64,000 nucleotides of DNA from Leptospira idonii (GTDB lineage Bacteria > Spirochaetota > Leptospiria > Leptospirales > Leptospiraceae). The notes below the pieces were generated by a model. The model was given only the letters and a program-made list of their open reading frames with translations. It was not told where the DNA came from and did not search any database. Both the position numbers and the translations under genes were made by a program. Positions 18,032-25,954 of the stretch are shown here, one piece after another. The stretch's first letter is position 1. Each line of letters starts with the position of its first letter. The stretch is from NCBI RefSeq assembly GCF_004770995.1, contig NZ_RQHW01000047.1, positions 682,001 to 746,000 on the forward strand. Reading direction: 5' to 3'.

Positions 18032-18541
18032 ATGAGAAAAAAACAGTCGAATGCAACAATCGAAAAGTTTAGGATCGCAAGCAGACAGTATTCAGATGCT
18101 TCCATTTTTATGCATGAAGCGATTGCGAGAAAAGCAGGTTTATCGGGCACCGATCATAAATATTTAGGACTTATACTTCCGCACAAAGAATTGACTGCAG
18201 GTGACATTGCCAAAATGACAGGACTGACAACAGGTGCGGTTACAGGTTTAGTAGACCGTTTGGAAAAGAAAAAACTATTGAAAAGGCAGTTCACCAAAGA
18301 TGACAGAAGAAAGGTAATGATCGTTCCCAATGTGGAAAACAGCATGAAACTCTTTCAGCCGATTTTCAACGAATTGCAACAAAAAACGACCGCCCTAATC
18401 TCTTCTTTTAGCGATGCAGAAATTCAAACCATTGAGAAATACTTTACTGAAGCGACTCTCATCATGAAAGAAACAACGAATAAATTAAACAATACAGAGG
18501 AAGATTCAATTGGAAAATATAACAATATCTTGTTTATCTAA
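18032..18541 (+). CDS. MarR-family transcriptional regulator
   Basis: This is a dimeric winged-helix regulator of 169 residues. The HTH reads LTAGDIAKMTGLTTGAVTGL (about residues 51-70), followed by VDRLEKKKLLKRQFTKDDRR, the wing with its conserved D-x-R-R. The N- and C-terminal helices form the dimer interface. MarR proteins usually sense small aromatic or oxidising compounds and repress neighbouring genes. A perfect palindrome lies directly before the start, so autoregulation is likely. The gene overlaps the next membrane-protein gene by 32 bases and is probably in an operon with it and the DHFR-like reductase. Confidence 0.93.
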   Translation: MRKKQSNATIEKFRIASRQYSDASIFMHEAIARKAGLSGTDHKYLGLILPHKELTAGDIAKMTGLTTGAVTGLVDRLEKKKLLKRQFTKDDRRKVMIVPNVENSMKLFQPIFNELQQKTTALISSFSDAEIQTIEKYFTEATLIMKETTNKLNNTEEDSIGKYNNILFI

Positions 18542-19010
18542 AGCAGAATTATGGCTTTTTACGACTACACTCGTTTATTTTCTAATGAATGGAGCCCAAA
18601 TTTTTGAAACCTTAGTCTTTGTTCCCAAATGGACAGACTCTCCTCCAAACAATTTCAAACTTTTACTGGACGGACAAGGAACCGGTCTGAAAACTTTCTG
18701 GATCGTATTTCATTCTATACATGAGATTACTTTCATTCTTGCCATTGTTTTTTGCTGGGAAATAGAACTTATAAGACATTGGCTGTTGATTTTATTTGCA
18801 ATTCATTTTGCAGTCCGTATCTGGACAGTTTCTTATTTCGCACCGAACATCATACGGTTTCAAAAAATTGCAGAAACACAATCCAAGGAAGAAAACTTGC
18901 TATCGAAGGCATCCGTTTGGCAGAAACTCAATTACTTGAGAGTTTCCATTTTTATGGCTCTTTCCATCGGATTTATCCCTCTGTGTATTTATTTATTTAA
19001 ATTAGGTTAG
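18510..19010 (+). CDS. Four-helix membrane protein of unknown function
   Basis: This 166-residue protein has hydrophobic segments near residues 13-33, 64-84, 88-108 and 143-163. I recognise no named family. The start is TTG at 18510, inside the 3' end of the MarR gene, with an AGAGGAAG Shine-Dalgarno site about ten bases upstream. The first ATG lies far inside the first helix region, so the TTG is preferred. Motifs such as FIWxVFHSIHE-like KTFWIVFHSIHEITF suggest a conserved core. Overlap with the regulator suggests that it is the regulator's target, perhaps for handling the inducing compound. Confidence 0.7.
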   Translation: MENITISCLSKAELWLFTTTLVYFLMNGAQIFETLVFVPKWTDSPPNNFKLLLDGQGTGLKTFWIVFHSIHEITFILAIVFCWEIELIRHWLLILFAIHFAVRIWTVSYFAPNIIRFQKIAETQSKEENLLSKASVWQKLNYLRVSIFMALSIGFIPLCIYLFKLG

Positions 19011-19092
19011 GTTACTAAAATTTTAAGTAGTTCGCTACGAAAGCTGCCAATTTCTGCTTTCCCTTTTTAGTGATTCCTTTACAAACAAATCT

Positions 19093-19650
19093 ATGAGAAA
19101 AGTCATTTTTGGAATCAATCTTTCCTTGGACGGTTATTTCGGCCATACGGGAATGCTCCCCGATGAAGATGTGCACAGATATTTCACTGCCCTCTTGTCT
19201 CATGGAAGCCACATCCTTTATGGGCGGGTTACATACGAATTGATGGTACCCTATTGGCCAGATATCGCCAAAAGCCAAAGCGAAGATGCTTCCTCGAATG
19301 AGTTTGCTCTGGTGTTCGACTCTCTTGAGAAAGTTCTATTTTCAAAATCATTGAAACAAATTGAAGATAAAAATACGAAATTAGCGACAGGCAATCTGGC
19401 TGATGAAGTCACAGTATTGAAACAACAAACAGGAAAAGATATTCTAGTAGGAAGTTTGAGTATTGCTTCTCAACTCTCTCAACTCCATCTGATTGATGAA
19501 TATCATTTCGTAATCCATCCTGTGATCGTAGGAAACGGCCCTAAGTTATTCGATACTCTGAAGTTGCAGGAGGGTTTTCAATTAGATCTTCTGAGTTCGA
19601 AAACTTTTAAATCCGGGGTCATTGCAAATCATTATAAAAGACATGTTTAA
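19093..19650 (+). CDS. Dihydrofolate reductase-like (RibD C-terminal) protein
   Basis: This 185-residue protein belongs to the RibD_C/DHFR-like reductase group. It starts [16 protein letters not shown], the family opening strand and loop. It continues with [11 protein letters not shown] (nucleotide loop), [13 protein letters not shown] (a glycine-containing NADPH loop), and [21 protein letters not shown]. These proteins use NAD(P)H, and most lack a known substrate; the fold does not imply a role in folate metabolism. The gene starts 82 bases after the membrane protein, probably in the MarR operon. Confidence 0.9.
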   Translation: MRKVIFGINLSLDGYFGHTGMLPDEDVHRYFTALLSHGSHILYGRVTYELMVPYWPDIAKSQSEDASSNEFALVFDSLEKVLFSKSLKQIEDKNTKLATGNLADEVTVLKQQTGKDILVGSLSIASQLSQLHLIDEYHFVIHPVIVGNGPKLFDTLKLQEGFQLDLLSSKTFKSGVIANHYKRHV

Positions 19651-19691
19651 AACCTTTTGTTAAGCGAAGAATAAATTTTGAATTGATTTAA

Positions 19692-20258
19692 TTACTCCAT
19701 TGAGTGGCCATCAAATTCTCCGAATGAATCCGCATCAATATTGAGAAAGCCTGGTTTATCTTTTAGATTTTTATTATTCTTTAAATTAGTTTTTATTGTT
19801 ACAATTGCTTTTTTGTTTTCATCCAAATGGATAAATCCTGTGAATTCAAAAATTGCGGGATACACTTGAAAATTTTTCAGAATTCCTGCTTTGTATTTTT
19901 TGATGCATTCATTTTTTTCTTTTTTCGTATTTGTATGATAGTAGGAGCCAGCGCATTGACCATTTTCTTCACTTGGGCCTTCCATCATTTTAGCAGAAAG
20001 AATCATTCTATCTTTATTTTTACTCCATTTACCTTCAATTTTTCTCCCCCAGCCTTTACAATCGCCGGTAAATTTATAAATGAACGAACCATTTTCTTTG
20101 AATTCAAAATGTTCACAATCTACACCCCAATTAAGAATACCTTTTTTGAAATGTTTCGGAAATTCATTTAAAGGGGAATGGGAAGTTAAGTCTGAAGACT
20201 GAGCATATAAACTAATATTTAAAATAAGCAAAAAGAAAGTGATTATCGTTTGGTTCAT
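19692..20258 (-). CDS. AT-rich secreted protein of unknown function
   Basis: This 188-residue protein starts MNQTIITFFLLILNISLYA, a signal peptide with cleavage after the alanine near residue 19. The mature part has four cysteines, in WGVDCEHFEF, GDCKGWGRKIEG, NGQCAGSYYH and NECIKKY, which may form two disulfides. The fold looks beta-rich and resembles small lipocalin- or META-like proteins, but I cannot name a family. Its DNA is visibly richer in A and T than its neighbours, and codon use is shifted to AAA/AAT/TTT, which suggests recent acquisition. It stands alone, with its own 87-base upstream region. Confidence 0.72.
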   Translation of the reverse strand: MNQTIITFFLLILNISLYAQSSDLTSHSPLNEFPKHFKKGILNWGVDCEHFEFKENGSFIYKFTGDCKGWGRKIEGKWSKNKDRMILSAKMMEGPSEENGQCAGSYYHTNTKKEKNECIKKYKAGILKNFQVYPAIFEFTGFIHLDENKKAIVTIKTNLKNNKNLKDKPGFLNIDADSFGEFDGHSME

Positions 20259-20345
20259 ATTTTTATTTCCAAGCTATAGAATTTTATCGTTTTTCGAATA
20301 CAATTTCGTAAAAGTATATAGAACAACTAGGACGCAACAACACTA

Positions 20346-21281
20346 TCATCTCAAAAAATAAATCATTTCCCGATCTAAAACGGGGCAATCCTCTATGATG
20401 AATTGATAGTGGTTGCATTCATGAAGAGTCAGCCCTCTTACGTTCGGAATCTCTGACAGCATTCTCTGGTAGGAAGGATCGGGAATCATCTCATCCGATG
20501 GGGAAAGGTTTTCCCGCAAAGCACGAACAAGTAAAGTAGGACAGGTAAGCTTGGAGTAAGGAAGATTTTTATTTTTTTTCAGCTTATTTAAAAATTCAGA
20601 CGGGGAAACGAATATATTCTTAACCAGCGTTCGATTGGTTAAACTTCCTCCCAATGCGTTTAATTCCGCTTCCATCACATAAGAAGGAAGACTGCAAGTA
20701 TATCCTTTTTCCGTTTTCTCCAACTCATACGCAAACATCTGTTCAATGGAATCATTCCAAGCGGAAATAAAGGGAGAATCTTGGATCTCTTGAAAATAAT
20801 CGGCCTTTTGAGAGAAAAATCTTCCTATGCGAGTGAGGGACAAACGCACCATTTGTAGATTGCGCCATTTTCTCAAAATAGGCTGAACGGCACCTCCGTC
20901 GAGAAGAACCGACTTAGAAATGAGGTTTGCATTTTTTTCAGCCAAAGCCAAACAAATCCAACAGCCCAAAGAGTGAGCGACGATACTTACAGCACCTAAC
21001 TTTAAAGCTTCGATTGACTGCTTCAGATCTTCCGCATGGATTTCAGGTCCATAAATCCCTTCCGGTTTATCCGACTTCCCCCTTCCTCTTAAATCATAAG
21101 AATACACATCTCTCCCTAAAGGAGCGAGTGCGGTAGCAATTCGATGCATGAACTGTAAGTTGCCGGAAAGCCCGTGGATGAGCAGGATCGGATTTTTGGA
21201 AGTTTTGCCAGGATACTTTCGAAAACGAAGTTTGACGTTTTCCAAAGTCAGATATAATTCTTGGAAGGGTTTCGTTTTCAT
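20346..21281 (-). CDS. Alpha/beta-fold hydrolase
   Basis: This 311-residue hydrolase shows an oxyanion-hole segment (NPILLIHGLSGN, about residues 31-42), YSYDLRGRGKSDKPEG (catalytic-fold strand 4 loop), the nucleophile elbow AHSLGCW with serine near residue 103, and a late H in LHECNHYQFI as the candidate catalytic histidine. The acidic residue is probably in the PTLLVRALRENL region. The substrate is not predictable. There is no signal peptide, so it is cytoplasmic. It follows the parA gene on the same strand after a short spacer, and the two may be co-transcribed. Confidence 0.9.
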   Translation of the reverse strand: MKTKPFQELYLTLENVKLRFRKYPGKTSKNPILLIHGLSGNLQFMHRIATALAPLGRDVYSYDLRGRGKSDKPEGIYGPEIHAEDLKQSIEALKLGAVSIVAHSLGCWICLALAEKNANLISKSVLLDGGAVQPILRKWRNLQMVRLSLTRIGRFFSQKADYFQEIQDSPFISAWNDSIEQMFAYELEKTEKGYTCSLPSYVMEAELNALGGSLTNRTLVKNIFVSPSEFLNKLKKNKNLPYSKLTCPTLLVRALRENLSPSDEMIPDPSYQRMLSEIPNVRGLTLHECNHYQFIIEDCPVLDREMIYFLR

Positions 21282-21293
21282 GAAAAGGGATTT

Positions 21294-22064
21294 TTATCCC
21301 AAAAAAGGAAATCGATTTTCCGGATCTACGATTCGAATCACCTCATCGGCTAACACGTCAAACGCATGCCAAGGATTGGAATCTTTCTTTAAAAATTCGT
21401 GTTTTTCTGTTTTCGTTTTGATCGATTCCGATTTGGGAATTTCGTTTAAGGTAGGGATTTCTTCAATGGAACGCAGACGTTCCAATATCTCTCTGTGTTT
21501 TTTGGAGGTTCCGAAAAGACAAGGAAGAAAGGCGGATTTTTTAGAGGCACTGAAAAGAGACTCGGTTTGAGAGATTTCATCCAATAATAAATTGACTGCA
21601 CGAATGGCCCATTTGCTCGGAGTAACAGGAATCAAAACCAAATTAGCACAGTACAAAGCGCTTGTTAGTTCGTATTTTGCGGAACCGGGAGTGTCTATAA
21701 CCACATAGGAATATTCTTTGCTGACGGAATCGATCGCCTTCTTTAAATTTTGAGAAAGAAAAAAAGGATCTTCCGCAATGCGAACCAATTTGGAAAGAGT
21801 AAGAGTGGAAGGAATGATATCGATCGTTTTCCCTTTGATGAGTACGTCTTCTATCTTGGATCTGCCGAGAAGCAGGCTCATTACATTTTTTTCTTCAATG
21901 GCTTCGGTAGAATGATGAGGCAGAAAAAAATCGGTAAGATCTGCCTGCATATCCATATCGATGACGAGTGTTTTACCTCGGCGGGAAAGGGAATCGGCAA
22001 GGTGGATGGCCGTAGTGGATTTGGCACTTCCCCCTTTGATATTTGAAACAGTGACCACCTTCAT
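21294..22064 (-). CDS. ParA-family ATPase (orphan)
   Basis: ParA/MinD-type ATPases position DNA or large complexes. The 256-residue product from the ATG at 22062-22064 starts MKVVTVSNIKGGSAKST. This deviant Walker A has the signature lysine K10 and P-loop K15; the usual GVGK is here GSAK. DMDMQADLT (switch I) and VVIDTPGSAK (Walker B/switch II) follow. A frame from 22100 adds 12 residues (MVNLLKFAKSVG) that precede the standard opening, so 22064 is preferred. No parB lies nearby, so it is not a standard partition pair. It is divergent from the YopX-domain gene, with a strong inverted repeat between them. Confidence 0.9.
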   Translation of the reverse strand: MKVVTVSNIKGGSAKSTTAIHLADSLSRRGKTLVIDMDMQADLTDFFLPHHSTEAIEEKNVMSLLLGRSKIEDVLIKGKTIDIIPSTLTLSKLVRIAEDPFFLSQNLKKAIDSVSKEYSYVVIDTPGSAKYELTSALYCANLVLIPVTPSKWAIRAVNLLLDEISQTESLFSASKKSAFLPCLFGTSKKHREILERLRSIEEIPTLNEIPKSESIKTKTEKHEFLKKDSNPWHAFDVLADEVIRIVDPENRFPFLG

Positions 22065-22096
22065 ACCAACCGATTTTGCAAACTTTAGTAGATTTA

Positions 22097-22123
22097 CCAA
22101 GGAATTTTTTGAAATTTCCTTGG
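22097..22123. promoter_or_regulatory. Inverted repeat between parA and the yopX-domain gene
   Basis: CCAAGGAA (22097-22104) pairs with TTCCTTGG (22116-22123), and the T- and A-rich centre extends the pairing. It lies in the shared divergent promoter region, so it may be an operator for ParA or for another regulator. The position fits autoregulation of a divergent pair. Confidence 0.5.
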
Positions 22124-22160
22124 TCTTCTCTTAGGGAGGAGAAATGATTGGCGTAGAGTT

Positions 22161-22541
22161 ATGGCATACGATATCAAATTCAGGGTTTGGGACAAAACCG
22201 CCAAAGAATTTTCACAAAAAGGCTTCACTTTGACACTCGATGGAAAACTACTTCGATTGGGTCAGCCGGTTCCTAAGGACGATAATTTCGTTTTGCACGC
22301 TTTTACCGGCTTAAAAGACAAATACGACAAAGAACTTTACGAAGAAGACATCATCGAACATACGATTGCCAAAGGCGGAAACTTAACTCAAGAGATAGGA
22401 GTTATACGCTATAACAATGATCATGCGGCGTTCTACCTGGAAAACGGTCTACCTCTCCTTCAACTGTTTTCGATTCGTAAGATAGGAAATCCCTATGAGA
22501 ACCCGATTCTTTTCGATCTCTATCTGAAAAACAAAACATAA
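22161..22541 (+). CDS. YopX-domain protein
   Basis: This 126-residue protein has the YopX pattern known from phages and plasmids. It opens with IKFRVWDKTAKEF, has the core HAFTGLKDKYDKELYEEDII (about residues 47-66), then a VIRYNNDHAAFYLE-type strand and a closing FSIRKIGNPYENP. YopX proteins have no established biochemical role. It is the only phage-like gene in the region, so it looks domesticated. The ATG at 22161 has a GGGAGG purine tract about 20 bases upstream, rather far for ribosome binding. A short out-of-frame ATG at 22144 sits closer to that tract. It is divergent from parA and followed after four bases by the TPR gene. Confidence 0.78.
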   Translation: MAYDIKFRVWDKTAKEFSQKGFTLTLDGKLLRLGQPVPKDDNFVLHAFTGLKDKYDKELYEEDIIEHTIAKGGNLTQEIGVIRYNNDHAAFYLENGLPLLQLFSIRKIGNPYENPILFDLYLKNKT

Positions 22542-22545
22542 AACT

Positions 22546-24054
22546 TTGTTCTCTCTTTCTCCGTATAAAAATTCATTTTTTGTATGGTTCTTTCTCGTTT
22601 GTTTTTTCTCCACAAGAGCGGAATCCATTTCCTTGAATGAACTTTGGTCTTCTCTTCAGGACACCAAAGAAGAATTTCTTTTATCGGATAAATCTCCCAA
22701 ACGTTTGGAATTTCGTTTCGGAGATGAAGCACCTCAAGTCCTAACCAAAGACACGACCAATCACGAAATTTTTTCCTTCTGCCAGAAGTTTCTGGAAAAG
22801 TATCATACGAACTACCCTGCTCCCAAACTGAGAGAAGACATTCGTTATGCGTTAAGTGATGCCTACGGAGACATCAGTCTTCAGATCATGGCTGGAAAAA
22901 ACTTATTTTCCTGTTTCACTAGACTCAGGCAGGACGAGCCGTTCCTTAAAATCGATTTTTATTATAATAGAAAAACCTTTCAACCCTATCGTTGGGATCA
23001 TTTTGATAAATCTTGGAATCTTTATTTTTCGGAAGAGGACGAATCCAAATCAGGTAAAAAAGACTCTTTCACAAGATACGAGGGGAAATCTTGCCCGAAA
23101 GAAATCACAAAAGACAGAAACGAGATCGGTGGAATCGACGAATGGTGGTATTTCGATAAATGTCTGGTTTCCAAAATCGAATATGATGAAAATGAAAACG
23201 GTTTCAAAGAAAGAGTTTGTTATTTCGAATCTGGAAAACCGACTCATTGCGACGGTGTGGGAGAAAAAGAGGAAAAGGAAGCCAAAGAAGCGGAACTCAA
23301 AGAAAATTTCGCACTGGCAGGAACCATGTACAGAAGAGCCATTGACTCCTTAAAAAAAGAATTCAACAAACCATCCTCCAGAACCTGTTCCCTTCTCAAA
23401 GACTTAGCCAGAATCGAATACAATACGAAAAACTATACATCCTTCAAAAGTAGTTTGGATGAATTTTTGAATATTCCTATATGTGAAAAAACTTCCTTAG
23501 ATATACTCGTTTACAAAGGTTACTATCAGCTTTATCTTTCCAATGATTCCAAAGGTGCCAAAAAAACCTATAGGCAGGCAGCAGAGGTCTATCAAAAAGA
23601 TAAAGGAGAAGAAAACCCGGAACTAGTGATGAACTTAGCCTTGGCAGAATACCAGGACAACGATCCTCTTTCCTGTCTTGCCAGCTTAGAAAGATTAAAC
23701 GAAAGAAGGCTGCAGCCCGCTGCAAAATTCTTTTATTATTATTACAGAGGTTCCTGCTCCCTTTCTTTGGGAAAAGACCAAGCGGCACTCTCTGATTTGA
23801 AAAAATCTTGGGATTTCGGTTGGGAAAAGGAATATCAATCCGTACTTTCCTTCAAATTGGCTTTGGCGCACTACAAACTTCAAAAACAATCCGAAGGGAA
23901 ATTCTATTTGGAACAGGCACTTCAATCCGATCCGGAACTTCTTCCCTGGGCAGAAAAAGAAACAGCATTCTTCTCCTTCTTCGAAACCAAAGAAGGAAAG
24001 AAATTGAAAATAAAATATTACTTGAACAGAGAACAAAATAGTAAAAACTTCTAG
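22546..24054 (+). CDS. Exported TPR-like protein of unknown function
   Basis: This 502-residue protein starts from TTG at 22546, four bases after the yopX-domain stop. The N-terminus (FSLSPYKNSFFVWFFLVCFFSTRAES) is a signal peptide. The first half (to about residue 235) is rich in charged and aromatic residues, with paired cysteines (SFCQKF, LFSCFTRL, KSCPKE, DKCLVSK, RVCYFE, THCDG). The second half has helical repeats resembling TPRs (AGTMYRRAIDSL, KGAKKTYRQAAEVYQ, FFYYYYRGSCSLSLG, KLALAHYKLQ). It probably acts as a periplasmic scaffold. No enzymatic motif is seen. The pairing with yopX and acyl-CoA synthetase genes on one strand suggests a shared transcript. Confidence 0.7.
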   Translation: MFSLSPYKNSFFVWFFLVCFFSTRAESISLNELWSSLQDTKEEFLLSDKSPKRLEFRFGDEAPQVLTKDTTNHEIFSFCQKFLEKYHTNYPAPKLREDIRYALSDAYGDISLQIMAGKNLFSCFTRLRQDEPFLKIDFYYNRKTFQPYRWDHFDKSWNLYFSEEDESKSGKKDSFTRYEGKSCPKEITKDRNEIGGIDEWWYFDKCLVSKIEYDENENGFKERVCYFESGKPTHCDGVGEKEEKEAKEAELKENFALAGTMYRRAIDSLKKEFNKPSSRTCSLLKDLARIEYNTKNYTSFKSSLDEFLNIPICEKTSLDILVYKGYYQLYLSNDSKGAKKTYRQAAEVYQKDKGEENPELVMNLALAEYQDNDPLSCLASLERLNERRLQPAAKFFYYYYRGSCSLSLGKDQAALSDLKKSWDFGWEKEYQSVLSFKLALAHYKLQKQSEGKFYLEQALQSDPELLPWAEKETAFFSFFETKEGKKLKIKYYLNREQNSKNF

Positions 24055-24080
24055 GAATCAAATTCGGAGCCATTTTCAGA

Positions 24081-25952
24081 ATGAAAAATTTCACTACCCT
24101 CAATGATATTTTCTACTACGCAAAAAAGAACTACGGTTCGAGAGAAACCTTCCTTGCTAAGGACGAAAAGAAAGTATTTAAGGGAACTACATTCGGCGAC
24201 GCTTTCCACCAAGCGGAAAACCTAGGCCTATCTCTTCTACAATTGGGCCTTCAGCCGGGAGACAGAGTCGGTCTTATGGCGGACAACCGTACAGAATGGG
24301 CGATTGCCGACATGGCGGTGCTTTTGAACGGAGCGATAGATGTTCCGAGAGGTTCCGACTCCACTCCTCAAGAAATTCAATATATCTTGGAACATTCGGA
24401 AAGCAGATTCTGTTTCGTTGAACATGAAAAATTGTACGAATCCTTAAAACCGATTCTGCCTTCCACAAAAGTGGAAAAAACAATCATCTTAGATCCCAAC
24501 TTCAAACCTAAAGATGCAAATGTTTACTCCATGGCAGATCTCATCAAGGACGGAGAATCTCTTAGAAAAAATCTGCCTTCTTTGGAACTGAGAGCCAAAC
24601 AAGTCAAACCGGACGATTTGTTCACAATCATTTATACTTCAGGAACCACAGGGATGCCGAAAGGAGTGATGCTCACTCACCAGAATATGGTTTATAACGT
24701 TCTAAAAGTTCCGCCTAAAGTGGGTTTAGCAACAGGAGACAGAACCTTATCGATACTCCCCGTTTGGCACATCTTCGAAAGAGCGATCGATTACTCCGTT
24801 CTTTCGGAAGGAGCAAGCATCGCTTATACGAACGTAAGAGACCTAAGAGACGATTTCGTGAAAATCAAACCTACTTTTATGGCATCCGCACCTAGGCTTT
24901 GGGAAAACCTTTATTTGGGAATCAAACAAAAGCTGGAAAAAGCGCCGGATAACAAAAGAAAGTTGTTCGAATTCGCATACGATGTCTGCAAAAAATGGAG
25001 AGACGGTTCCGATTACCTCTCCGGCAACAAACTATTCGTTACGGAGGAAACTCCTTTCGAAAGAGCGAAAAATACCGCAGTAGCTCTCGCTAGTTCCATC
25101 AATCTATTCATTCCTGCGAAAATTTTGGACGGAGTAGTATTCTCAAAAATCAGAGAGGTATTGGGAGGAGAATTGCACGGAACGATTTCGGGTGGAGGAG
25201 CTCTTCCTTCTCATGTGGATGAATTTTTCAATGTCATAGGAATTCCGGTGTACGAAGGGTACGGTATGACGGAATGCGCTCCTATCATTTCCGTTCGTTC
25301 CGTAGGAAAAGTGATCCAAGGTTCCGTTGGTGCTTGGCCGGAAGGAACTGCAGTGAAAATCCTCAATGAGCAAGGAGAAGTGGTTCCTAGAGGAAAGATG
25401 GGGGTCATCCATGTGAAAGGACCTCAAGTCATGAAAGGGTATTATAAAAACGAGGAAGCCACTTCCAAAACCCTAAAAGACGGATGGATGAACACTGGAG
25501 ATTTAGGTTTCATTTCTTTCAATGACACTCTTTCCGTCCGAGGAAGAGTCAAAGACACTGTAGTTTTATTAGGTGGAGAGAACGTAGAACCGGTTCCGAT
25601 AGAAAACCTTCTTTTGGAAAACGGACACATCAACCAAGTGATCGTTGTGGGTCAGGATCAAAAATCACTCACAGCCTTGATTTGGCCCGACAAAGAAAGA
25701 TTGAAAGAATCAGGAATCACTTTCCAGGAAGGGGAAGACTTGAACCAAAACAAGGAAGTGAGAAACTTCTATCAGAACATCATCAAAAAACAAATCTCTT
25801 CTGAAAACGGATTCAAATCGTTCGAAAAACTCACCGACTTCCGCTTTCTACCGAAAGCGATGGAAGTGGGAGACGAACTCACCAATCTATACAAGATGAA
25901 GAGAAATGTGATTCATGATAAATACAAATCACTGATCTCTTCCATGTATTAG
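24081..25952 (+). CDS. AMP-dependent acyl-CoA synthetase/ligase
   Basis: This 623-residue member of the adenylate-forming family activates a carboxylic acid, probably a long-chain fatty acid, with ATP and then CoA. Motifs: the P-loop TIIYTSGTTGMPKGVMLTH (about residues 182-200), the adenine segment YGMTECAP, the TGDLGF block with the ribose-binding aspartate, and the hinge region RGRVKDTVVLLGGENVEP. The long linker region before YGMTE and overall length match bacterial long-chain acyl-CoA synthetases. Chain-length preference cannot be read. It ends two bases before the convergent aminopeptidase gene. Confidence 0.94.
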   Translation: MKNFTTLNDIFYYAKKNYGSRETFLAKDEKKVFKGTTFGDAFHQAENLGLSLLQLGLQPGDRVGLMADNRTEWAIADMAVLLNGAIDVPRGSDSTPQEIQYILEHSESRFCFVEHEKLYESLKPILPSTKVEKTIILDPNFKPKDANVYSMADLIKDGESLRKNLPSLELRAKQVKPDDLFTIIYTSGTTGMPKGVMLTHQNMVYNVLKVPPKVGLATGDRTLSILPVWHIFERAIDYSVLSEGASIAYTNVRDLRDDFVKIKPTFMASAPRLWENLYLGIKQKLEKAPDNKRKLFEFAYDVCKKWRDGSDYLSGNKLFVTEETPFERAKNTAVALASSINLFIPAKILDGVVFSKIREVLGGELHGTISGGGALPSHVDEFFNVIGIPVYEGYGMTECAPIISVRSVGKVIQGSVGAWPEGTAVKILNEQGEVVPRGKMGVIHVKGPQVMKGYYKNEEATSKTLKDGWMNTGDLGFISFNDTLSVRGRVKDTVVLLGGENVEPVPIENLLLENGHINQVIVVGQDQKSLTALIWPDKERLKESGITFQEGEDLNQNKEVRNFYQNIIKKQISSENGFKSFEKLTDFRFLPKAMEVGDELTNLYKMKRNVIHDKYKSLISSMY

Positions 25953-25954
25953 AT

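Noticed and set aside
22161..22541. YopX protein as a sign of a prophage
   Set aside because: No integrase, capsid, terminase, tail or lysis gene lies within reach, and both neighbours look chromosomal.
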